The notes: generated by a model not told the origin, from the sequence alone. A stretch of DNA of 64,000 bases from Parambassis ranga (GCF_900634625.1 NC_041037.1:12129501-12193500); one strand, 5' to 3'. Counted from the stretch's first letter, positions 1-14,330 are shown. Numbers and translations: made by a program.

Positions 1-3000
1 TGCTAGTTTCTGTTGTGCACAGAGTTAGCTTAGTGCTCTGTCAGCCTCAGGCTACATGCTTGACCTTTTTAGTAAGTTAGTTCCAGCTCCAGAAAGTACT
101 TTCTCTCATACAAATATGGTCATTATTTCGTTAGGGTGATGTAGTAAATACAGAAAAAGCGGCTACAAAAAGTGGTGTGTTTCCCTTCCAGATGCATCTC
201 TCTTTCGGTTGTAGTAGATGGCATGCATGAACGGAAATGATACAGTGACTGAAATCTCAGTGGTTTGCATTCACAGTCTTCTAGATGTACCGGAATGTAG
301 AGCAGACAGGATATGCAGGCTGCACAATGCGGGTCCTACTTTTTTGAAAATGATTCAGCTCACGGTGTGTACTTTTGGTATTGGGCAGACATAGTTGGTT
401 ATTATGTGTCACTGATTTAAGGTGCAGGGAGTCTTTCCTGACTAAACTGAGATAAATCTTCATTACAGCTGCTGATATTAATGTGATTTATTCCTCATAT
501 TACTGTGGTTGTTAATGTTGTTGTTAGTGCAGTGATACTGGAGTGAAGTGCTTTCGGTGCTGTAATCTTAAGTGTAATGTTGCAGTGGATTTTGTAAGTA
601 ATGTTTGATAAACTTATACTTGGAAATAGGACGTAGCCTATGCAACAAATCTACACAATTGTGAGCATGTATGCAGTGCATGTGTGTCTGTGTTACTCTG
701 TAATTACACTGCCAAAATGCTGTGCCAATTTTCTGTATTTGTTATAGTTCAGAGTGTCCACTAAATTTGTGCAGTGCAGAGAAGTGACCAATGAGCTGAC
801 TGAGGCAGAAAGAGGGATAATTGTAATTGTAAAAAATGGTAGTGAATCAATCGCTGTTGTTGCAGAGTCAATTAAATCTATTTCTATCTAGGTTTACATC
901 AAGCTATACAGTAGGGCATCCTGATTTTACACAGGAAGGGCACCAGTTATTTGTAATTTCTGTTCCTGTGAGGGTAATGATATCTTTAATAATGTGTTTG
1001 TGCACCAGACAATCATAAATGTTTTTTTATTTATTATTGTTTATATGTTTTATAAAGCTGTGCATTTGCTATGCAAACTAGATCAGGACCTAAAATACCT
1101 CCAGTAACTGCAGGCACTGTTTGTATCTGATGGCTGAGGTGATTATCAGGTCAAATCTGTCTCGTGCTCCTAGTGTTAGGAAGTACCTACAATTTTATTC
1201 TGTCAAATTCATATTCTCCTCCTCACATGATTTCTTTGTTCATTTGTAACAATTACCATTGAATTAGTTTGGAAATATTTTCTCTTTTAGCCAGTTAAAT
1301 ACCATAATATCATTTCAGTCACTGTGACAATGCATCTCAGTTTAGGCAGTGTTTATGGACGCCCCTGTTGTACTTGTGAGAAGACCCAGCTCTCAGGCTG
1401 ATAAGACAAGGGGTCTCTTACGACAGCCAAGCCCTATCAGACATTGAGCAGTAGTGTTTCCACTGTGCCCCTGTTCTGCCGATAAGAGACCTGACAGTGG
1501 GGTGTGTCAACCAACTGTGCTTTTAGTCAAGTTATGGTCCTTTTCTTTTGCAATGCAAGCTCGGGCTAAACTACTGTCTGTTCACTTTAGGGCATTTAGA
1601 CATGTGTAAACACACACCTACTTGAAGTAGACCTCCACAGGCCCTGTCCACAGGCCCCGTGAGACGAGCGCAGGCATATCCGCAGAAGTTTTAGGAGTTC
1701 GAAAACACTAATTTTTGAAACTGGGTCTCAGAGTGTGTACATTTCAAAACGCTATTTCCATGTTTCTGTGTGTATGCCAAATATGCAACTTTTCTGAAAC
1801 GATGACGCCACAGCTCCACCTCTCCCTTAACCTGCATGCGAGCACTCCGACAACAACCAACTACTGAACTTGTTATGTGTATATGTTACTGTACTTGTGT
1901 GCTTTTACAAAATCTTCTGCTCCACTACCACAGCGAGCAGCAAGTGGACAATAACTACTAAGTTTTTAGATCCATGTTAACATCACACAACTTTCTGTGC
2001 ATGCCACATGTCTTCTTTTTTGCTTTTGGCTTTGTGTTTGTGGTAGCGTTACAGCGCCACGCGTAGGCCTGGCATAAGTACTACAGTGTTCTCAGTAATT
2101 TTGTGGGGATACATGTAGATGCACACATCTACTGAAACAATGCGGAACAATTTACGGAAAACGTTTTTGAAAGGAAAACGATCTCTGTGTGGCCACTGTC
2201 TCTCTGTAAGTCATTCAGAGTTGTGGCTGCAGCTCCTGCTTCATGATTGTTCATTTTTTTTGTCTGTTGCCGCATCAATGTGGTTGCTGCTTTGTACCAA
2301 CTACCCAACTGATTGACTGACAGACAAGGTCTGACAGTTGTTCATGTTCAGATGAAGTGCTGAATGACATCCCTTTGCTGCTGCAACTGTGGTATGCTCA
2401 AAAGAAGTGGAGGAAGCTGCAGAGTGGAACTTGCTGTGCCTCTCTGCAGCAGGCATTTTAGCTATGCTTGACACACCCCCACTCCTCCCTCCCCCAGATT
2501 TTTTTGTGTCGTCTCTTGCTTAATTTCTACATTTGCACTGTCTCTTCCGATACACAGCAGAAATACATCTCCACAAATTGACTACCTCAGTAGCTAATAG
2601 CTAATCGGTTTGACTGCATGTTTAAGAGGGTGGTGGAGTTTACACAGCTTGCACAACCAGAAAAGACTCTTTAAACCTTTGGTAGTTTGCTCATAACTTC
2701 ATTCAGCCATGTCGTTTTTCCTGCAACGTGAAACAATGAAGATCCTGCATACATTAAACCAAAGACTAGATGTTCTCATACTAAGAATATAGTGTGCTCA
2801 GTTTAATGTTTCCCACATGGCTGAAGATCCAACCACTGACACTGACGTTCCAAGACATTAGTAAATTGTCATAATATACATGCTGACTCACATAGTTTCT
2901 ATTTTGGTGAAGTGTTTTCATACATATTGTATCTGTATTGTGGTGTGTATGTGACTGAACACATGCAGTGGGAGGTAAAGTTTATTGTCCTCACATAAAG

Positions 3001-6000
3001 GGAGCTTACGTAAGATCAGGCTCCTTAGGAGGTAGAGGAGTGCGGGCCTGCGATGCAGTTACTGCCCCTGTGAACTGAGATTGCTTGTGTGGGTGGATGA
3101 GGGGTGTGTCTTTGAGGGGATGGCTTGTTGAACAAGTATCCGTGTAGTGGGTGGGGACACTGGCTGAAGAAGATCACGTGGTGAGGCAATACCTTTTGGA
3201 AGAGTGATATTTCCAGATTATCTCATTTTTGTGGTGGAAGTGTGGCCGTGTATGTGACACATTAGGGACAACATGTGCCACATAGTCTTTCCTTTGCCTC
3301 TCTGACCTCTGGTTTACTGCTGTATCCTGTTTTCAGCCGGAGCCCCTCACACTGCTCTCCACCTTCTATTCATTTAATATTCCTTAGCTCACTCCCCGCT
3401 TCCGCAGTGGGGCTCTCTGGTCATATCATATGACATTTGGTGGGCACATTTTATCCAGAGTGCCTCACTAAGGTAGAAGTCAACGCATTTTTTATTTCGC
3501 TGGGCATCTTTTGCCTTTACTAATGCATTTAGGATAAGATTATCCTCAATTAGTCCCACAGTAGGGAAATTAGCAGTATAACAGCAGCACACAGTATCAA
3601 AAAGGTAACTAATAATTAGATAATTATTTTAGATTAGGTAATATTATAGTTATAGTAAAAGTAGTATTACTATTCTTTTTCTGCTCTGAACTCTTAATCA
3701 CTTGCTATGTACGGTATGCATTTCTATGTATACTTGTCAAGCTGTTCATCCTTTGTGACCCCGGGCTAACCTCAACCTTTGAGCGCTTTTTTTTTTAAAG
3801 AAATATGTCTTCTGTCATTTGACTGACACTAGTAGTCTGTATGTCTGTAGACTTTTCTTCAGTCATCACCAGCTGTATTCACCTCCAAATTATTGCAGTT
3901 ATTTAATATTAATGACAGTGGTAATGACAGCTATTGTAAACATATCTCCTTTGATCAGCTTCCTTCTTTGATCACTTGGTTACCTGCTTGTTTTTGCAGC
4001 AACCCTAAAGGTAATTCCTGTCATGACTGCTGTCAGTTATTTTAGTCCACTTGAAGTGCAGGGTTGCTAAGATTTTTAAAAATGAGTAGGGAGTATTATG
4101 ATATCAGGAACTAAACTCTTGAACTGCAAGTTATTTTAGCACATTTGTGTGTTTTTGTGAAGAGACTCCCTAATTGACAAGAAGAATTATTTTGAGTCTT
4201 GAAACTTGCAGCTTGTCGATGACTATATGTTTGATGTTTATGTTGTATTGGAGGCATACAGGGCTGCAAAGCATTTGGATGATATGTAAAAAAGGCCAGA
4301 TCTCTTTCTCCAAAGCATGTGCTGACTTTTCCCACTCCCTTCTTCAGAGACATGGTATAAGTCATAAATTATTATTGAGGTGCATTCACCACACATTCAG
4401 AGCAGCAACGCAATGTCTGCCCAAAGTCACTTCTCTCTTTTCAGTGTTCTCTGATGTGGAAAACCAGCACCAGTGTTTAACTATGTTAGTCAGCTAGCTA
4501 GCTTTGGTCATCTGTTTAGAAACTAGGAACTCTGTCTCTCTGGTTACTCAGCAACCTTGAAATACACTGGTTTATAATCAAAGAGGGTCGACAACACGTT
4601 CTTGGTCTCCAAGATAATTTAGCCTAGCTCCGATTCCTCAGGCTGAGCCAAGAATGGTCCTAAATTTATAATGTATTCTGTAACTTAGAACATAAGAATT
4701 TCATACACATATAACGCACGTTCTTATTTCAAACAGCTAAACAAAGTTGACCTTATGAAATAATATTTTTGTGTTTTTATGCAGTAGTGAAAGAAACGGT
4801 TCACCTTGAACACATAACTTCAATAGTGAGTTTCAGTTTAATCCTTGTTCTCTATTAAACCGTTTCTGTCAGTATCTCTATACCTCATTTTTGTTTTATA
4901 CCAGATAGTTCTTGAAACCTTGATACCCCAGGTTTGTTCAACTAGGTTTGTACAATCTGATGTATGTTAGCAAGACTCTGGCATGGCAACTTTCAGTTTT
5001 CTCTGGCAGCCCTGCAGTTGCTTGTGGTCTTTCGTGCACTCCTTCTCCCTTGACTACAACCCAGAACCTGCTGAAATAAACTCCCACGGGCCACTGAAAT
5101 CTAAATAGTTTTGACCTACTTCTGGTCCGTGGCAGATGTATGGATGTTGCTGAGAACCTGGAATCTCATGAGCACCAACAGTGAGAGCTTTCAACACCCT
5201 CTTCTAGCCTCTCTCTCTTCCTTCTGCACCTCCCAATTACTCTACCTGTCTGTCTCGTGCCTTATGGTAGTAATCCCCTAGTGCTCTTTTCTGTCTCGAC
5301 ACCACACTACAGCAATCACTTTAAGTAGAGTTGAATGGAAGGCTTTGCACTGGAACCTTAGCAGCCCCTGTCCGCCAGTTTGCAGTGCTTATGGTTTTCA
5401 CATAGCGTGTCTACCATAGGCAGGACTTTTGGTAAGGCAGAATATCTTTGTAACACCTTGATGGCATGAAGTAAAAACTTACATTCTGTCTAACACAAGC
5501 TGTTCACTTTGGTCGTCATTTGGGGCTACTGTGGGTTTCTCACATGCTTGTTGAGTTTGCTGGGTTATTGAGAGGTTCAGCACTGTAAAACTGAACCTGT
5601 GACATGGCTGCTGGTTCACAAAAAAAGAAGGGAAGAAAAAAAACATGCGTCATGCTCCAGCCTGGATGTGTGACATCAACCAGCAAAAATGTACCAAAAG
5701 GGTATTTTTGTCTGTTGCCAGGTCATACGTTTGCTGTAGGGCAGCTTGAGCATGTGTAACCCTGTTTTTTTTGTCAGGTTAGCTTTGTACTTCGACTGGG
5801 GGGAGTAAGATTTTTTTATGTTATGTGTTCCCTTTTTTCTGTCTGGTTTATGGTCGTAGACTGCGCTTTCACCATTGAACACATTGAGTGGTTGGTTTAC
5901 AAAGAGGGGCTTTCATAAATGGATATTGACATGTTGCATTTTTGGCCTACAAAGAGTGCTTTTGAGGCAAGTGTGCCACTTAAAAACAGGGAATGATGAC

Positions 6001-9000
6001 TCTTCTAGTTCTTAGTTCATTCATGAAGAGGACTCCTAATCATCTATCCTCCTTGACTTTAGCCCGTAGCTGAAATAGAGAGGCTTTCTGCGGAGGCATA
6101 TGCCTGCCACACGTTTGCACCATTTTTGCACCGATGCCCACAAAGTAATATTAAGCAGAGCCATAGGAGGAGGTTTGGGAGAGTGTTTAGTCATGAGGTA
6201 ATGTGACAAAGGGAGTTTGTGCCAGAGATTTCTAGGAAAAGAGCCTTGGCTGCTATAATATTCACACACATGCTGTAAATCAACTCCTCATTCCCCTGTG
6301 TTGCGAGTGTGTAACTCTGGCTTATTCGTTTGTGTGTATACGCTTATGTCGATGTGCTTTTACATTTGTGTGAATGTGGGAGAGGCAGTTAGTTTTGAAA
6401 AGCATGAACTGGGAGTAGATGAAGAGAGAGTGTGTGTTTGTGCATGTAGAGGTCAACATGGGGGTTTCCTTTCCCCTTCCCGACATACATCCCTCGACAT
6501 AGAACACAGTGTACTAGTAGCTAACCAAACCAACAGGGATATGGGAAATAATGTTAAATCTCACAGTGTGTTGTTATTTAGACCAAAACTGTAAATATAG
6601 ATATACCCCTGAGAATGAACTGGTTATTTCCTAATGCAGGTATTAGATCCCCTTTTGTTTCTTCCTCTGATTCTGCTTTGAATAATAATTTGTCTGTCTT
6701 ATTTTTTTTTTCTTTTCATATATAATTTCTTTTCATTTAAGTGTCTGAACCTATGGATATGCAAACTTTCTCTTATGTCTCTGTGGATGCTCTCATTCAT
6801 CCAGGTCATAGTTATGTCCAAGAGTTTAAATCAAGGCAACTGGTTTCAAGGACTTTTTTTAAGACCTTTCGACACTCCCCCGAGTGGCTTCTTCAGTTCT
6901 GCTTCTCTTATGTCAAAAGATTTCCAGCTGATTAATTTGGAAACAGCTTTCTAGTTTTAAACACATTGAAGCATATTCAAGAGACCTACTATTATGTAGA
7001 CAGGGGGGGTCTCTAACAACTGAGAATGATTATTTTTGCCTAAAACCAAGAGTTATGGCATGAGTAGTGCGCTGCACAGCAGAGGTAAGTGCCTTGCTGG
7101 GGGCTCTTAAAGTTTATGAAGCTGTCCTCACCTCTGAAAATACATTCCTGTGTTCTCGACTCCCTTTCTTGAGCCTCTTTGCTACGCTCTGTATACTATG
7201 TCCTGTTATATTGGCACCTGAGAAGCATTTCTCTGTCCATGTTGACTGCATTCAGATTTCCTGATGGGAATATGGAGTTGCGTAAGCCAATATTTCTAGG
7301 AATCAAACTTGAGTTTCCTTTTACAGTTTCAGCTCTTCACTGTCTCTGTCTCTTCTCTTTTCCCGAAATGTGGTCGACACAGGAACCCTTCCAAGGCTTT
7401 CTACCAGGCCTTCCAGTCTGGCAGCAGATTAAGAGACTCAAAGGCCCACAGTGATAGGTACAGTACTATACTGGATTGGACTGGATGGGCCTGCAAGAGT
7501 GTAACAATGTGTGTGCAGTGTTCAGTAGCACTGAGCTTTGCTTTCCCCACGTGCATGGATTCAGTTTGGAAACAAAGCCTGGCAGCAAGTGCAGGATTGG
7601 CCAATAGAGCCTATCAACATCTTACTGTTATTTTTCCTCAACTTCTCTTTAGTGTTGTGGTGTCCTGTGGTGTATATGTGTGACATAATAAATTGTCTTT
7701 GTCACTTAAACATTCTGTTCTTTCTTGTCACTGCCGCTGAGTTTCACTTACATAGTTTTGGCCACCATTTCTGTAGTCTCCTGTAACTGCTCAACTACAG
7801 AAATCCTGGTTCGCAAAAAAAGAACAGAGTCCAATAGGGCAAGCAATGCAAGCAGTCAGACAGTTAATCAGATTATAATCTGGTTTATCCCAATTAGAGA
7901 AACGATTGTTTTTTCAATCTTTTCAGTTGGATTTGATCTTTAGATTTAAAGGTAAAGGTGGATGAAGAAAAGTGTAAATAACTACATGAATACCACTGAC
8001 ATTTCCAATTACCATAGATTGAATATAAAGTAGAGCTGGTGTTCATGAGAGTAAAAAGGTGGGTCTGTATATGAAATGTTTTTTTTAATGCTAAAAAATC
8101 AATTATATCAACATGTCCTTTTTCAGATAAAACAATATTTTACTCTCTTAAATACTGAAAACACTTAATGCAGTTGTGAAAATCTCTAATAACATGTAAT
8201 GACATGATTATTAGGGCAGTGTAACTGTAACCTGACATTTTGAATAGTTTTTTTGGTTCTAATCACTTGTCACCTGACAGCTTACGTTGTTTACAGTACT
8301 GGACTCTATTCTGGTGATGCTCATTTGTTAAGCAGAGAATATGTGTTTACAGTAAATGGCCAGAGCTATGAAAATGATACCATTAATACTAAAATGTGTT
8401 GCTTTCAGAGTGTGTGCATGCTGTCCATAACACAGGATGTAATTAACCACCCAAGTAAACTCAGGCTTCTGAAGTTATCTCACCTCTGTGTCACTGTTTC
8501 ATTTATGCACGCTTAATGAATCATGGTACTCTTATTGATCAACAATAGTATAGTAGGCTATGTAAAGCTTGAGGGAATGCTGCCAAAGCAGCTGACCATT
8601 TTTTGTGGTGCCATTTACAAAAATAAAAAGAGAAGCACATGAAACCATATCTTAAAGGCAGGAAATGAAACTGTTTTTAGAGAAATATACAGCTGACACA
8701 CTGTCACCAGCCCCTTAGGGAACTACACATTTACAAACATGTATATTCTTTGGTTTAGATGCAAAGCAACATTTTGTTGGCATCAGGCAAACAGTGACCG
8801 TCTTTGTAGTGCAGGTAATTCCCACTCTAAACAATAGGCAGCAACATTGTAAGATGTGGCACGAGTGGTGATGTTAAGAGCGGCATGCTTCACTTTTTTT
8901 TTTGAGTGGTGTTGTTGTGAATGAGCTTTGTGGCCAAGGACTGCTTTTGTTTCCATGGAAGCAACAGATAACCAGAGCTGTGTGAGTGCTGTGTTTGGTG

Positions 9001-11640
9001 GATATTGATGATAGCTGTTTGGCATTGATCTGGTTAATTCAGATTTATTTTATCCACAGATTAGCCACAGATTATTTATCTGCAGGAAGCAGGTGAAGTC
9101 ATGTAAGAGGCGGTGACACTGTAACGCTGCTAAAATATACAGTGCATCTCACCAAACACTGACGTAACAATTACTTCCAATGACCTTAGTCTTACATTTA
9201 TATTTATATTAGTAAGTAAGTGTGTAAAGAATGAGGTACCAGCTTTTCAGCTGCATTGCAGAGGAGCATGTTGTAAGGAGTTCCTCCATGGGGCATCAGC
9301 ATGGCTCACTTTGCACCTGTTTCTGGCGGTTTTTATGCACATTTTACTTTAAAGCATCAGTTTGTCAGTTTGTAAGATTGTTAGTTGAAAGAAATAGCAA
9401 ACACCAAATAAACAGGATGTCAAAAATGTCAAAGGGTTGGGATGAAATAAGCCATTATAGTGCAGCACTAGACACTATCTTAAGTGAGAATGCTAACCAG
9501 CTAGGTAAAGAAAGCAGCTAAGTGTTTTCTGATGATGTGAAAAGGCTGTAGTTAATAAAATATAAACTGCTACTTCACAATTACACCCAGAGTGTTGATG
9601 TTCTCTTGGTTGTCATTTTAGCATTTCCCCTATTTGATTCTCTGCTGTTTAAAGTAGTGTAACATTAACAGTGGAAGTTGCCAGGTCTGAATTGAAAGTC
9701 AATATATTCACAGCTGAGTATAAAATTGACATCTCTGTGACTGGTTCTCATGTTAGTTTATATCTGCAGCCAAATAAAGAATTACGGTGTGTTTTAATGA
9801 GCAAAGTTTACAGCATCACAAATGGACAGGTAATATTGACTTGTGCACCTGCTATCGTTGGGCATTACGCGCTGGCTTCCTATCCTGAGCTGCTTGTCTT
9901 ATCATGTCTCAGGCAGGCAGTGGACAGCTTTGTTGCTGAAAGAAACCTACTGCTCTAATATATGCCAGCAGTTCTGCCAGAGGCAAGGAATGACAAGTAT
10001 TGTGAGAGGTAATTTATTCCTCCCCACTCCTTCACTTGGCCACGCTCAGTGCAAATGTAAACTTTTCTGACTCTAATGGACTTTTTATTGACATTTCTAT
10101 TTATAGCTAGTACAGTATGACCACCAAACCTTACACAGAACCTATGTACACCACCATGTACAGGGTTAAGTTTACTGGAGTGTTGGTTGCATAATCAGTA
10201 GCAGAGTAAGTTCAAACCCTCATTAGCATTGTGTTTCATTTAAAGCCCGAACCGTCAACCTCCAAGGCTTGACCTTACATACATCAGTAGTTAGGCAGGG
10301 TTTGCACTGTAATGCTGCAGCTCTTGGCTTCGACATGAGAAATAGAGGCTTGAGCAAGATCGTGTGTGTCAGGAGCAGTGCTCTAACCAGAGGTCCAGAA
10401 CACTACTCAGCCATGTTGTGGTTTCCAAAATCCCCCCCTCAGTGCCAGTTGTTCTTGGAAGTTCTACTTTGAGTACCAGATGGTGTCCTAATATGGTTCT
10501 GACTTGATTGTTATTCCTGCATGCTTCAGTGTGAATAGTACAATTGTAGCCACCCAAACCATCCTGACTGAACAGAATCATCTTACACACTTTGACTCCA
10601 GGACGAAGTTCAGTCCGTAGTCCAAGCCTTGCCTGGAGTCATTATGAAATCAGTCTGACTATTATTGATGTTTACCAGTCTCCATAGTTACAAAGCTGGC
10701 CTGTCACATGTCCCACTGACAGCATACATGGGTGTTTTGTGTTTTCCTCTCCTTTTCTCCTCTGCTTTGATTGCATTTGTCTCAGTCCACCTTACTGCTG
10801 CCTCCACTGAAAATCCTCCATTTAATGCTCATTCATTAGGACATGAAACTACAAGCTTTGATGACAATATGGCTTAAACAGCTTTTCCAAATAGGGATCT
10901 TAAGATCTTTAAAAACCTATTTTCATTGTGGGAAATTTTATTTTTTACTCTTTATGGACCAAATGTGTATGCACTAACAATCAAATTTATTTGGAGAGAA
11001 ATCTGCAATTTATTTTCTGATCTGTCTGTGATTTAAAAACACTCTAGAATGGCTGCTGTCATTATTGCACTTTTTTTTCCCTCCCATTTGTCTCATTGCT
11101 GTCACACGAGAGCAATTTTAACACATCTTGAACATTTGATCTCCTTATTAGCCTCATATATAACTGGGAACCAAACAGTATCATCTTTATTTGAAACTAT
11201 ATGTTTGTGTGGCATGTCTTAGTTTTCTGTGCTGTCTTAGGCCACTGGTGGAGCAACAAGGGTGTAACCCAGTGAGCGTCTGTGTGTTATAGACTGAGAG
11301 ATATAGATATATACTATAGGGGGGTTTGTGTGTGACAGCTTAAAAACACATACATTTAATGGGGGGAAGTCCTAGTTGATATGCTGTTGGTCCTTAGGAA
11401 CCTTTGGTTACATAACTTAAGCTGACGGGCGTGTATGTACTTGTATAAGTTGAGTGACAGTGCGGGTATCTTGTTGAACATATCTACATTGTTCATTGTG
11501 TGATGTACAGGCATGTAGCTCATGTTGGCCATCATCAGATCTGACAGAGATCAAAGGCAGGACATAGGATGTGAGTGACAGTGTTTCAGAGCAGCAGAGG
11601 TATGGGAACATTCCTCCCTCAGCACAACCTGCTGATAACA
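1..11640. other. Non-coding stretch, no recognisable gene
   Basis: I see no exon with flanking splice sites and no recognisable protein here. All open frames are short, overlap on both strands and resemble no family I know. The sequence is AT-rich and unique-looking, with short homopolymer runs. Because TSC22D2-type genes in vertebrates have a large first coding exon followed by a long intron, this stretch could be intron 1 of a long tsc22d2 transcript whose first exon lies before the window. That is inference. A weak inverted repeat (GGTCTCTTA at 1412-1420, TAAGAGACC at 1483-1491) is the only local structure noted. Confidence 0.6.
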
Positions 11641-11649
11641 ACCGAGCAA

Positions 11650-12860
11650 GTGCTTCCGTCAGCCTCACACACATAAATTGGATGGTGTGGAACAAATGGA
11701 ACATCTTGTTCTCAGGGAGAGCCTGTTCTTAAAGGTACCTGTAGGATTTTCCAGTAGAAGAACTTTATTTCCAAATGTGGGTGTGGGACGTTTAAGGTAC
11801 TGTGTTATGTGTGAGAGGGTGGTCGGGGTTATCCATGATGGATAACAGTTTGTTAAGTGTCCTCCTCTCCACCACTGCTTCAAAGGTCTCTTGTCTGCAG
11901 CCAATGACAGAGCCGGCCTTCCTGATCAGTTTGTCCAGTCTGTTGGTGTCACTGGCTGCAATGCTGACCCCCCAGCCTCCTGTACTCCTCCTCCCGTCCA
12001 CCACTTATACACCCCACAACTGCAGAGTCATCAGAAAACTTCTGTAAGTGACATGACTCTGAGTTGTACTGAAGGTCTGAGGTGTATAAGGTGAACAGGA
12101 ATGGAGTAGGCAAACTGCAGAGGGTCCAGAGAAGATCTCACCTGCGGCCTAAGGTTAGCCAACACCAGCCTCTCCAGCACCTTCATCACATGAGATGTGA
12201 GGGCAACTGGGCAGTAATCACTGAGGCCAGATGGAGATGACTTCTTAGGTACAGGAACCAGGCAGGAGGTCTTCGAGAGGAGTGGCACCCTCTCCAGGCT
12301 GAGGCTCAGGTTGTAGAGATGCTGGAGAACTGCAGACAGCTGGCTGGCACAGGTCCTCAGGATCCTGGGGCTGATGCCATCTGGGCCTGCAGCCTTGTGT
12401 TGGTTTAGCTTGAGAAGTGTCAAAGGAGGGAAGGGTGGTAGGCTGTAGTCCTGTCTGGTCCAGAGGTCTCACCATAGGGGGAGGAGGGGAGAGCTGAGAG
12501 GTGGTTGGAGGGGGAGGGTGGAGGTGTGGTTGGAGCAGGGGAGAGATAGAGGAGACAGAAGCGGTCTGAGAGCTAAAACTGTTGAAGTGGGTCATTAGCT
12601 CTCTCCCTGCTGCCATCAGTCAGTCCCCCCCCCCCCCCCACATCCTGTGATCTTCTTCCTTCCAGACCACACCTCCCTCACATTTTGCTGGAGATTGGCT
12701 TCCAGAGTCCTTACTTTACAGACTCTCCCTCAGCTTGTCTCTCAGTAGGTGTTGCACCCTCCGCAGCTCCTCCTTGTTTCCAGACCTGAAGGCTCTCTTC
12801 TTCTTGTTAAGTAGAGTCTTCCTCTCTTCTTGAGTAAAGCCTTGTTTTATTGCAGGTTTA
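11650..12860 (-). mobile_element. Jockey-type LINE relic (L2/Rex1/CR1-like), ORF2 fragments
   Basis: Read on the minus strand this is a decayed non-LTR retrotransposon ORF2. At about 12,860-12,690 it reads as the basic linker before the reverse transcriptase (KKRAFRSGNKEELRRVQ). At 12,423-12,100 it reads as the N-terminal part of the reverse transcriptase (KAAGPDGISPRILRTC, then CLVPVPKKSSPSGLSDY and LERLVLANLRPQ, then LDPLQFAY). At about 12,040-12,010 the catalytic-loop region FSDDSAVVG appears in another frame. At about 11,990-11,700 it reads as the C-terminal tail (NRLDKLIRKAGSVIG, then LNKLLSIMDNPDHPL). Two internal deletions, near 12,110 and 11,970, together with frameshifts and stop codons make it non-functional. 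No complete 5' end or endonuclease domain is present. Clade assignment within the jockey group is uncertain. Confidence 0.85.
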
Positions 12861-12945
12861 CAACCTGAAAGTTTCTGAAAGTTCCTAATAGTTACTGAAA
12901 GTTTCTGAAAGTTCCTGAAAGTTTCTAATGGTTCAGCTGAAAGTT
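12861..12945. repeat. Minisatellite of about 10 bp (GTTTCTGAAA-like)
   Basis: About eight imperfect tandem copies of a 10-bp unit (CTGAAAGTTT / CTGAAAGTTC / CTAATAGTTA) lie directly at the 5' edge of the LINE relic. Confidence 0.85.
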
Positions 12946-14100
12946 AGTATGTGTGTCTGTGTGAAATAAAGAGTGTGGAAACTACGAGTTGTATCCGCCA
13001 TGCTTGTTCAGACAACCTGTCCAGAGGGGAGACTAACGAAGAGTAAATCTGGACAGTATCTGCCTAACACGCACTGATATCCAAGTATGAAAGAAGCTGA
13101 TATTCACTTACACAATAATAATAAAGCTGAGGTAATAATATATTGTTAGGCCAATACTTAACATTAACAAATACTAACAATTCAAAAACTAGTGTCGGCT
13201 CATATGATTAAAATCTCAGATATATTGATACAGATGTTCACTGAACACAAGCAGAGATGAATTAAACAGAATTTGATAATATTATCTAAATAATTTAGTG
13301 GCTGCTGGCACAGTATGTGGCTACTACTGGCAAACTGGAGATTGACCTTCAGGAGAAAACCTTAAACACCAGTATGTTCTGACAGATGCTAGAAAAGCAG
13401 CCCCACCTTCATTTTTCTGTCTCTTTAATCAGTATAAATGTCATTTTGAAAAAATCCAAAGGACATGACATTTGTGTGTCATACTCACAGTGACCTTTCA
13501 AAACACATTTCTGGCCTTAAATCACAAGTTCATTATGTCCAAATTTACTTCATTTCCTCTTCCTGAGTAATGACCAGGACTGGCAGCGTCCTGTTGGTCA
13601 CAGCCTCCTGAACAGCAAGCATCAGGTGGGTGTTTCTGTGACAGAACAGACAGTAACTGCAATTTAACAGGTGCTGTGAGGCAAACATTTCATGAAGAAA
13701 CAGTTTAATAATCAAAATGCTGTTCTGCCTGATGCATACAGAGAAAATAAGCTCTTTATGTCCCTCTGGTGGAGCAAGTCTTTAATGCTGACACCGTCTT
13801 ATCTGAAACCGGCCATTTAACTTTCTTACAAATGTGGTTCATACATAATTCAGGTTGGTAGTGATGGAAATAATCAGTCCACTACATTGTGTCAGATTTT
13901 CAATGGTAAAGTTTAGTGCAGGGCTTCTTGGCGCTTGCTGTGAGCTGCTGTTGGTGCTGGATGTGACTGCAGTGACTCCCCCTCTGTAACCATAGTATGA
14001 AGTATCTCCAACGTGTTCTACAGCCGCTCGTACAGTAACTGTGAGGCGGGCGGAGCCAGAAATACATTCAGTGACGTGTCTCCGCCTCCTGTCATCTCCC
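12946..14100. other. Non-coding sequence upstream of tsc22d2 exon 1
   Basis: No exon or repeat was recognised up to about 13,900. From about 14,000 the sequence becomes CpG-rich and merges with the promoter and 5' UTR of the short tsc22d2 transcript. Confidence 0.5.
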
Positions 14101-14330
14101 CATACTTCTCCACCCGCCGCCTCATGTTTCATTATTCTAAATGTGGTCACGCTCATCCCAGCCTAACCGCCTCCGGTGCGCTCCGCTGACCTCCTGTCCT
14201 CCGCTACCAGCAGCGCCATGCCGTGCACGTTTTCCTACAGGCCGCCGGGCTGCCCCGGGGACCCGCTGCGTTCTTACCGCACGCACCGCAGGTATATGGC
14301 GGACGGCCCCGCCTCCGCTCTGCACGCGGG
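14000..14330 (+). promoter_or_regulatory. tsc22d2: CpG-rich promoter/first-exon region of short tsc22d2 transcript
   Basis: CpG dinucleotides are far denser here than in the surrounding AT-rich sequence, as in a vertebrate CpG-island promoter. No TATA box is obvious. The proposed start ATG at 14,218 has G at -3. An upstream ATG at 14,141 opens a different frame that runs through and past the exon 1 splice donor, so its effect depends on where transcription starts. Confidence 0.6.

Noticed and set aside
1412..1491. Inverted repeat GGTCTCTTA / TAAGAGACC as a transposon terminal repeat
   Set aside because: Nine bases only, with no target-site duplication or coding remnant.
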